Assembly (NCBI GenBank): GCA_964431545.1
Contig: CAYSLC010000032.1
Span: forward strand, 1-34,495
Direction of reading: 5' to 3'
DNA from: CAYSLC01 sp964431545
GTDB lineage: Bacteria > Desulfobacterota > Desulfobacteria > Desulfobacterales > JAABSP01
Length of the DNA stretch: 34,495 bases
Positions 22,333 through 28,421 of this stretch are shown here, piece by piece (the stretch's first letter is position 1; every line of letters begins with the position of its first letter). Made by a program: the position numbers and the translations under genes. The notes under the pieces are model-generated. The model did not search any database. It saw nothing but the letters and a program-made list of their open reading frames with translations, and had not been told where the DNA came from.

Positions 22333-23852
22333 TCCCCCTCTTCCAGGCGGACCGCGTGGACCGTGCAGACCAGGCAGGGATCGAAGGAGCGGAGGATGAT
22401 CCCCGCCTCCACCGGATTGCCTGCGTCCCGGACACGGGCCCCCATCAGGGCCGATTCCATGGGGCCCGGCGCCCCGGTCTCATCCCTGGGGGAGGCGTTC
22501 CAGCTGGTGGGGGTGATGATCTGGTAGTTGTCGATCTTCCCGCCGTCGATCCGGACCCAGTGGCCCAGGGCCCCCCGGGGGGCCTCGGTGAGGCCGTGGC
22601 CGTTGCCGAAGTCGGTGACGCCGTATTCTTCGAAGAACTTCCCCCGGTCCCCGCCGATCTCCTCCAGCCATTGCCGCAGGGCGGGGATCAGCACGGCCGG
22701 GCGGATGAGGCGCGCCAACTGCCGGACAAAGACGTTGGGCCGATTCTCGGCCACCAGCCGGGTGATCAACGGATGATCCCCCACGATCATCTGGGCCAGG
22801 GGGCCGGTCTCCGCCGCCATGCCCTCGTACCGGGGGGCCTTGGCCCAGCTGTACCGTTTCCCCTCGCTGCCGCTGGCGTACGGCTTGGTCATCCCTTCGT
22901 AGGGGTGGACCCCCCCGGAGTAGCCGGTGAACCAGGAGTGGTCCACGGCCTCCGTGATCCGGTCCTGGCGGAACTCCCGCCGATGCGTCCCGTCATGGAA
23001 GCCCGCCGGCAGAAACCGTCGGTCCCCCTGGAGGAGGGGCGCCACGGCCGTCTCCGAGGGCAGTTCAAAGGCCCCGAAGCTCAAAAAGCAGCCGGTTCCC
23101 CGCCCGATCTTGTGGAGCCCCCCTTCCCTGGCGTACCGGATGAAGAAGCCGAGGTCGCTCTCCCGGTGGGCTTCGGATTCCCCCAGCCATCGATCCAGTT
23201 CCGACGGGCCGGTGACCTCGGCCCACCGCTCCAGGCGGCACCCGAGGATCCGACGCTCGAAGTATTTCCGGAAGTCGTTGAGCAGGTATCGGCACTGGTT
23301 GACGTCGTTGGGGCTGGGGATGGAGACCACCCCGCCGGGGACCATGAACGAGGAGTGGGGCCACTGGCCCCCGAGGATGGCGACGATCTCCAGGATCCGG
23401 CGGGTCTCCCGGATCCCGGCGATCACGCTCTCCCCCTTGAGCGGGGTATACCGGCGCACCGCCTCTTCGAACAGGGAGTGGCCCTTGAACCTGGGGTTGG
23501 TGAAATCGGCCATGAAGAGCATCAGAGAGTGGCGGATGTCGTTCTGGAGGATCTCCACCATGAGGGCGGCGTTCCGGATCCGCCGGGCGTTGTCGGGCAC
23601 CCGGGCCTGATAGACGCCGTCCAGGGCCTTGGCCGCCGCCTTCAGATGGGAGGTGCTGCAGATGCCGCAGACCCGGGGCGTGATCACCAGCCCGTCCAGG
23701 GGCCCCCTCCCCTTGAGGATGTTTTCGAACCCCCGGTACATGGTGCCCGCGCTGCGGGCGTCCACCACAACGCCCTCCTCCAGGTCGAGGCGGATCTTGA
23801 GATCGCCTTCCACCCGGTTCATGGGCACGATTTGGATCCGGCGTTTGGCCAT
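22329..23852 (-). CDS. [NiFe] hydrogenase large subunit, group 2 (H2-sensor) type
   Basis: Carries the NiFe site that activates H2. Of 507 residues, the L1 motif is RVCGICSTSH (60-69, ligands C62 and C65) and the L2 motif is DPCLVCTVH (491-499, ligands C493 and C496); E15 in RVEGD matches the usual proton-path glutamate. DPCLVCTVH is, to my knowledge, typical of HupV/HoxC sensory hydrogenases. Only eight residues follow H499, shorter than the cleavable extension of most energy-converting types. The start is ATG at 23852 with GAGG five bases upstream; a GTG two codons earlier is possible. It begins 7 bp after the small-subunit stop. No maturation (hyp) or protease gene is in the window, so these must be encoded elsewhere. 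Confidence 0.92.
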   Translation of the reverse strand: MAKRRIQIVPMNRVEGDLKIRLDLEEGVVVDARSAGTMYRGFENILKGRGPLDGLVITPRVCGICSTSHLKAAAKALDGVYQARVPDNARRIRNAALMVEILQNDIRHSLMLFMADFTNPRFKGHSLFEEAVRRYTPLKGESVIAGIRETRRILEIVAILGGQWPHSSFMVPGGVVSIPSPNDVNQCRYLLNDFRKYFERRILGCRLERWAEVTGPSELDRWLGESEAHRESDLGFFIRYAREGGLHKIGRGTGCFLSFGAFELPSETAVAPLLQGDRRFLPAGFHDGTHRREFRQDRITEAVDHSWFTGYSGGVHPYEGMTKPYASGSEGKRYSWAKAPRYEGMAAETGPLAQMIVGDHPLITRLVAENRPNVFVRQLARLIRPAVLIPALRQWLEEIGGDRGKFFEEYGVTDFGNGHGLTEAPRGALGHWVRIDGGKIDNYQIITPTSWNASPRDETGAPGPMESALMGARVRDAGNPVEAGIILRSFDPCLVCTVHAVRLEEGE

Positions 23853-23859
23853 GGGCACC

Positions 23860-24798
23860 TCAGATGCTCGTCTTGCGCTGTTTCAAACGCTGCGGGGCCG
23901 CCGCCGCCGCCATCCCCTTGTAGGCGAGGTAGTGGGCGCGGCTCACACCGTCCGGAAGTTCGATGGGGATCCCCTCGACGTTCCGGGTCTGGAAAAAGGG
24001 ATAATGCTGGGGGAAGTCCGGCCGGGTGCAGCCGAAACAGGGGACCCCCACCCGGGTCTTCGAGGACCGCCGGTTCCAGAGGATCTTGTTGCACGGCCCG
24101 TGGACCAGGGGGCCGTGGCACCCCAGGTAGAAGAACATGCATCCCTTCTCGCCGAACCGTTTCTCCTCCACCCGGTACTCGTGGTACTCGTTGCGGGTAC
24201 ACCCCTGGTGAACCATCATGCCGTACCACTCCAACGGCGTCTGGAGGTCGGAGAGTTCTATTTCGGAACCCGACAGAATCAGGGAGAGAACCCCTTTGAC
24301 CACGTCGCAGTGGCAGGGGCACCCGGGGAGGTTGATCACCGGCAGGCCGGCTCCGGACCGGAAATCTTCCCCGAGAAATCCCCCCCGGTTCCACTTGTGG
24401 AACTGGAGGCCGGTGGCCTCGATCTCCCCGTCGGCCCCGATGCCGCCGTAACTGGCGCAGGTTCCGACGGCCAAAAGGACGTCGGCCCGTTTGGCCAGGG
24501 CCGCCAGGAGATCCTTCTTCGGCCCCTCATGGGCCTGGTCGTACATGCCGGTGCCGCCGGGGCCGCGGATCACCGACCCCTCGACGCAGAGGATGTCCAG
24601 CGGCGCCCTCCCTTCGATCAAATCGTTGTTGAGAGCCCGCTGCCGCTCGAACTCCATGGCGGAGACGGAGGGGTGCCAGAGGAGTTCGATCTCCAGCAAA
24701 TCAAAAAATCCCTGGATATCGGGGGCCTCGGCATTGAACATCGACCAGGTGTCGCCGCCGCAGCCGCCGCATTGAAGCCAATAGAGGGTCTTGGACAT
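23860..24798 (-). CDS. [NiFe] hydrogenase small subunit, HupU/HoxB-like, soluble
   Basis: A 312-residue electron-transfer subunit with three FeS clusters. There is no twin-arginine leader (the protein begins MSKTLYWLQC), so it is cytoplasmic. Distal cluster ligands: H197, C200 (VHQGCTRNEY), C220, C227. Medial: C236, C254, C257 (WN, then PCFGCTRPDFP). Proximal: C13, C114 (VGTCASYGG), C160 (PGCP) and, where HupU/HoxB have the second Cys of GGCGGC, an aspartate D16 (GGCGGD); an extra Cys, C10, precedes. The GCTRNEY and C-terminal Cys pattern are those of group 2 hydrogenases. ATG at 24798 has GGAGA eight bases upstream; the ATG ten codons earlier lacks one. It is the first gene of the four-gene sensory operon, with its own promoter. 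Confidence 0.92.
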   Translation of the reverse strand: MSKTLYWLQCGGCGGDTWSMFNAEAPDIQGFFDLLEIELLWHPSVSAMEFERQRALNNDLIEGRAPLDILCVEGSVIRGPGGTGMYDQAHEGPKKDLLAALAKRADVLLAVGTCASYGGIGADGEIEATGLQFHKWNRGGFLGEDFRSGAGLPVINLPGCPCHCDVVKGVLSLILSGSEIELSDLQTPLEWYGMMVHQGCTRNEYHEYRVEEKRFGEKGCMFFYLGCHGPLVHGPCNKILWNRRSSKTRVGVPCFGCTRPDFPQHYPFFQTRNVEGIPIELPDGVSRAHYLAYKGMAAAAAPQRLKQRKTSI

Positions 24799-24826
24799 GA
24801 GAGGGTCTCCATTCTTTCCGGAAAGC

Positions 24827-24840
24827 AACGGTAAGCCGTT
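24827..24840. promoter_or_regulatory. Inverted repeat at the predicted start of the hydrogenase-kinase transcript
   Basis: AACGG-TAAG-CCGTT, a perfect 5-bp dyad overlapping the predicted transcription start (about 24836). A protein bound here would block initiation; no candidate regulator is adjacent. Confidence 0.3.
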
Positions 24841-24842
24841 CT

Positions 24843-24871
24843 TTTATAAATCAATCTGGAGAAGAGGACAA
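24843..24871 (-). promoter_or_regulatory. Candidate sigma-70 promoter of the H2-sensor operon
   Basis: On the minus strand TTGTCC (24866-24871), 17 bp, TATAAA (24843-24848), a 4/6 and 5/6 match, about 45 bp from the small-subunit start. It separates the operon from lon upstream. A GG-N9-GC sequence nearby has the wrong spacing for sigma-54. Confidence 0.5.
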
Positions 24872-24941
24872 CCCATGATTTAACGGGGTGCTGAAAAACG
24901 ATCGAAGGAGACACGGCCGGAGGCCGAGCGGCGCGGCGGCG

Positions 24942-24956
24942 GGAAAGGGCCTTTCC
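24942..24956 (-). terminator. GC-rich hairpin after lon, weak terminator candidate
   Basis: GGAAAGG-G-CCTTTCC is a near-perfect palindrome 44 bp past the lon stop codon, inside a GC-rich stretch. No T tract follows on the lon transcript, so it would not be a classical intrinsic terminator. Confidence 0.3.
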
Positions 24957-24999
24957 GCCCCCGGCGGACCGGCGGCGGAAAGGCGGTGGGGCTGCGGTT

Positions 25000-27465
25000 T
25001 TATTCGTTGGCCGCCCGAGGCAGGTCGGCCTCCGCTTCATCATCGGAGAGAAAGGCGACCGGAAGCGCCTCATCGATGCGGTCCACCAGGACGAAGGTCA
25101 GGGCCTCCCGGACCTCCTCCGGCAGCTCGTCCAGGTCCTTTTCGTTCCGTTTGGGCAGGATGACCTTGGTCATGCCGGCCCGGTGGGCCGCCAGCACCTT
25201 CATCTTGATGCCGCCCACGGGCAGGACCCGGCCCCGGAGGGTCACCTCGCCGGTCATGCCCAGGTCCCCCCGGACCGGCCGGTCGCTGAAGAGGCTGGCC
25301 ATGGCCAGGACCATGGCGATGCCGGCGGAGGGGCCGTCCTTGGGGATCGCCCCGGCCGGCACGTGGAGGTGGACATCGGTGTGCTCGAAGGCGTCGGGAT
25401 CGACCTTCAGCCCGCCCGCCTTGGACCGGACGTAGCTGTGGGCGATCTGGGCGCTCTCCCGCATGACGTCGCCCAGCTGTCCGGTGAGGGTCAGCCCCCC
25501 CTTCCCCTTCATCCGGCTCGCCTCGATGAAGAGGATATCCCCGCCGGTGGCGGTCACCGCCAGGCCCGTGGCGATGCCGGGGATTTCGATGTTCTCGGAG
25601 AGTTCCGACTCAAACTTCTCCTTTTTAAGATAGGTCCGGACCTGCTCCGGGGTGATCTCCACCTGGGGCAGCTCCCTGCCCACGATGCGCACGGCGCTCT
25701 TCCGGCAGACCGCGCCGATCTGCCGTTCGAGGTTCCGGACCCCCGCCTCCCGGGTGTAGTCCTGGATGATCTTGCGCAGGGCCTCCTCGGGAAAGGCGAT
25801 CTCGTCCTCCCGGAGCCCGTTGGCCCGCAGCTGCCGGGGGACCAGGTGGCGCTCGGCGATGCGGATCTTCTCGAACTCGGTGTAGCCGTCCAGGTTGATG
25901 ATCTCCATCCGGTCCCGCAGGGGGGCCGGAATCGTCTCCAGCTGGTTCGCCGTGGTGATGAAGATCACGTCGCTCAGGTCGTAGTCCACGTCCAGGTAAT
26001 GGTCCCGGAAGGCGTGGTTCTGGGCCGGATCGAGGACCTCCAGCAGGGCGCTGCTGGGATCCCCCCGCCAGTCGGAGCCCACCTTGTCCACCTCGTCGAG
26101 CATGAAGACGGGGTTCCGGGTCCCGGCCCGTTTGACGGCCTGGATGATCCGTCCGGGCATGGCGCCGATATAGGTCCGGCGATGGCCCCGGATCTCGGCC
26201 TCGTCCCGCATGCCGCCGAGGCTCATCCGGGTGAACTTCCGGCCCAGGGCCCGGGCGATGGACTGGCCGAGGCTCGTCTTGCCCACCCCCGGAGGGCCGG
26301 CGAAGCAGAGGATGGCGCCCATGGCGTCCGGGGGGCCCGCCTCGCCCTCGTTCCGTTTGGCCATGCCCCGCTCCTGGACCAGCTTCCGCACCGCCAGGTA
26401 CTCGATGATCCTTTCTTTGACCTCGTCCAGGTCGTAGTGGTCCTCGTCGAGGACCTTGCGGGCGTTCTCGATCTCCATCTGGTCCTCGCTCGCCTCGTAC
26501 CACGGCAGGTCGAGGATCCAGTCGAGATAGGTCTTGATGAGGGCGTATTCCGGCGCGTGGGGGGACATGCCGCGGAACCGCTTGAGTTCCCGCTCCGCCT
26601 CCTTCCGGGCCTCCTCCGGCAGCTCCTTTTCCGCCACCTTTTCGGCGTACTCCTCCGGCTCGGGCTGCGTCTCCTCCGTCTCCCCCAGCTCCTTCTGGAT
26701 CGCCTTGAGCTGCTGGCGCAGGAAGAACTCCCGCTGGGCCTTGTCCATCTCCTCCCGGGCTTCGGTCTGGATCTTCTGGCCCAGGGAGAGGACCTCCTTT
26801 TCATGGGAGAGATGGGAGATGAGGGTCCGCATCTTCTCCCGGATATCGTCCAGCTCCAGGAGCGCCTGCCCCTTGGGCACGTCGAGGCCCGCGTTGCTGG
26901 CCACCATATAGACGAGGAACCGCGGATCCTTCACCTGGTTCAGGATGTTGACCGCCTCCTTGGGCAGCTGGGGGGAGAGGGTGACCACCTCCTTGGCCAG
27001 GTCCCGAAGGCTGCGCTTCAGGGCGTCGAGTTCCACGTCCGGCTCCACGGTCTCGGGATGCGGGGAGATCCGGGCCTGGAGGTAGGGCGTTTCCGCCAGC
27101 CAGTAGTCGACCTGGAACCGTTCCAGCCCCTGGACGATGACCTGGAGGGACTCGTCCTCGGAGCGGACCACCCGTTCGATCCGGGCCACGGTTCCGATCT
27201 CATGGACCTGCCCCGGCTTCGGCTCCTCGATGGCCGGGTTCTTCATGCTCACCAGTCCGATGAGCCGGTTCCCCTTCATCGCCTCCTCCACCAGCATCAC
27301 GGAGCGGGGGATCCCCACGGAGAGCGGGATCACGGTATGGGGATATCCGACGGTATTCCGGAGCGGCAGGACGGGCAGCTCCTCGGGGATCTTTGTCCGG
27401 GAGGCCTTTTTCTTTTCCTGTTCTTGTTCCTGGGTCTCGTTCGGTTGCTTTTTTTCGTTATCCAT
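25000..27465 (-). CDS. lon: ATP-dependent protease Lon
   Basis: Cytoplasmic AAA+ serine protease that degrades misfolded and regulatory proteins. In 821 residues: N-terminal substrate-recognition (LAN) domain about 28-225 (LPVLPLRNTVGYPHTVIPLS), coiled-coil helical domain, Walker A GPPGVGKT at 390-397, Walker B FMLDEVD at 454-460, and the protease domain with catalytic S713 (PKDGPSAG) and K754 (VGGIKMK). About ten extra residues (around 366-381, ERGMAKRNEGEAGPP) lie just before the Walker A strand compared with E. coli Lon as I recall it. The N-terminal 20 residues are a Gln/Glu/Lys-rich extension. It is monocistronic and divergent from the yceD-like gene. Confidence 0.97.
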   Translation of the reverse strand: MDNEKKQPNETQEQEQEKKKASRTKIPEELPVLPLRNTVGYPHTVIPLSVGIPRSVMLVEEAMKGNRLIGLVSMKNPAIEEPKPGQVHEIGTVARIERVVRSEDESLQVIVQGLERFQVDYWLAETPYLQARISPHPETVEPDVELDALKRSLRDLAKEVVTLSPQLPKEAVNILNQVKDPRFLVYMVASNAGLDVPKGQALLELDDIREKMRTLISHLSHEKEVLSLGQKIQTEAREEMDKAQREFFLRQQLKAIQKELGETEETQPEPEEYAEKVAEKELPEEARKEAERELKRFRGMSPHAPEYALIKTYLDWILDLPWYEASEDQMEIENARKVLDEDHYDLDEVKERIIEYLAVRKLVQERGMAKRNEGEAGPPDAMGAILCFAGPPGVGKTSLGQSIARALGRKFTRMSLGGMRDEAEIRGHRRTYIGAMPGRIIQAVKRAGTRNPVFMLDEVDKVGSDWRGDPSSALLEVLDPAQNHAFRDHYLDVDYDLSDVIFITTANQLETIPAPLRDRMEIINLDGYTEFEKIRIAERHLVPRQLRANGLREDEIAFPEEALRKIIQDYTREAGVRNLERQIGAVCRKSAVRIVGRELPQVEITPEQVRTYLKKEKFESELSENIEIPGIATGLAVTATGGDILFIEASRMKGKGGLTLTGQLGDVMRESAQIAHSYVRSKAGGLKVDPDAFEHTDVHLHVPAGAIPKDGPSAGIAMVLAMASLFSDRPVRGDLGMTGEVTLRGRVLPVGGIKMKVLAAHRAGMTKVILPKRNEKDLDELPEEVREALTFVLVDRIDEALPVAFLSDDEAEADLPRAANE

Positions 27466-27643
27466 TATCGTTTACACCCTTTCCGAATTGGAATTGATCG
27501 ATGGGTTCAACGGCTGAAACGCCCTCCCGGAAAGTCCCAACGCAATCCCCCGCCGGGACGGTCCCCAGGGTGGGAAGCGGAGAGGATCGGAAACTCTCGT
27601 GCGGGAGGATTTTCAGCCGGGTGTCTCATATCGGTACGAACAC

Positions 27644-27671
27644 AATATAATGCGGATCGATTGATTGTAAA
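27644..27671 (-). promoter_or_regulatory. Candidate promoter for lon
   Basis: On the minus strand TTTACA (27666-27671), 16 bp, TATATT (27644-27649), each a 5/6 match. No sigma-32-like sequence is apparent. The leader would be about 170 bases. Confidence 0.45.
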
Positions 27672-27746
27672 GTTGAGCACTTGCCATTTCCAACAGGAGG
27701 GCGGGGCCGCCGGTGTCCGGAGGCCCCGGAAATCCCGGCCGCAGGT

Positions 27747-27775
27747 TTGACAGAAAGCGGCTCCGCTCCCATATT
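27747..27775 (+). promoter_or_regulatory. Candidate promoter for the DUF177 gene
   Basis: TTGACA (27747-27752), 17 bp, CATATT (27770-27775), a 6/6 and 4/6 match, reading toward the TTG start at 27854. Confidence 0.45.
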
Positions 27776-27853
27776 TACGGGCGGACGACGGCCCCGGGCG
27801 TGCTTGTTTCCGAGGGAAAGCGCCCGGAGAGAAGCCGGACGAAGGAGGTTGTT

Positions 27854-28399
27854 TTGAAGATACGCGTGGAGAAGATTCCCGTCGAGGGGCTCTGCCTCGA
27901 GTTCGTCGAAGATGTGGACGCCTTTCCGGTCCTGGCCGAGATCCACCGGACCGGGGAGGTCGGATTCCAAGGGCCCGTCTCGATCCGTCTTGCGGTCGGC
28001 TGGGTGCGGGACATGGTGGAGGTGAAGGGGATCGTGGAGACGACGGTCCGCCTCCGGTGCGGCCGGTGCCTGGCCCGGTTCACCGCTCCCCTGAGACAGC
28101 GGGTGAGCCTCTATTTTACGCGAACGCTTCCGGAGCTGGACGCCCCGGCCACCGAGGACGGCGTGGAGGTGAGCGCCGACGTCATCGGCCTGGTCCCCTT
28201 CGAGGGTGATGAGATCGATCTCACCGAGGTGATCCAGGAGCAGGTGACCGTGGCCCTGCCCCCGTGGCCCCTGTGCGGGGAGGAATGCCAGGGGCTCTGC
28301 CCCGTCTGCGGGGCCGACCGCAACCGAACCGCCTGCGGCTGTGAACGGCAGGACTTCGACAACCCCTTCGCGGTCCTCAAGAACCTCAAGCTGAAATAG
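27854..28399 (+). CDS. yceD: DUF177 / YceD-family protein (23S rRNA accumulation protein)
   Basis: A 181-residue cytoplasmic protein of the DUF177 family, linked in other bacteria to 23S rRNA accumulation and 50S assembly. Visible: the central RCGRCLARFTAPL segment and the C-terminal GEECQGLCPVCGADRN, CGCE cluster, so four to seven cysteines are placed as for a zinc site. The start is TTG at 27854, supported by AAGGAGGT five bases upstream; no ATG is suitably placed. In most genomes this gene is followed by rpmF (ribosomal protein L32), but here the next gene is dnaE2, convergent after 22 bp, so rpmF is absent from its usual place. Confidence 0.85.
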   Translation: MKIRVEKIPVEGLCLEFVEDVDAFPVLAEIHRTGEVGFQGPVSIRLAVGWVRDMVEVKGIVETTVRLRCGRCLARFTAPLRQRVSLYFTRTLPELDAPATEDGVEVSADVIGLVPFEGDEIDLTEVIQEQVTVALPPWPLCGEECQGLCPVCGADRNRTACGCERQDFDNPFAVLKNLKLK

Positions 28400-28421
28400 G
28401 CCGCCGCGCCGCCTGAAAACC

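Larger units (their letters stand above)
27466..27853. other. Divergent promoter region between lon and the DUF177 gene
   Basis: 388 bp with no gene. It contains a promoter for each flanking gene (listed separately), a leader of about 175 bases before lon with several GC-rich short hairpins, and an in-frame open stretch from 27713 upstream of the DUF177 start that I treat as non-coding because the predicted promoter lies within it. No heat-shock-type operator (CIRCE) was seen before lon. Confidence 0.5.

Noticed and set aside
18580..22527. Very long plus-strand open frame (about 1315 codons) opposite the hybrid kinase
   Set aside because: It is the antisense shadow of a high-GC gene; its translation is low-complexity Gly/Asp/Val/Leu-rich and shows no domain, while the minus strand encodes a full kinase.
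22329..24798. Group 3 (MvhAG-type) or membrane uptake hydrogenase
   Set aside because: No Tat leader, no cytochrome b, mvhD or diaphorase partner, group 2 small-subunit signature GCTRNEY, and a kinase directly downstream.
24799..24842. Sigma-54 promoter upstream of the hydrogenase operon
   Set aside because: The only candidate (GG, nine bases, GC) is one base short of the required GG-N10-GC spacing, and a sigma-70 promoter with 17-bp spacing is present.
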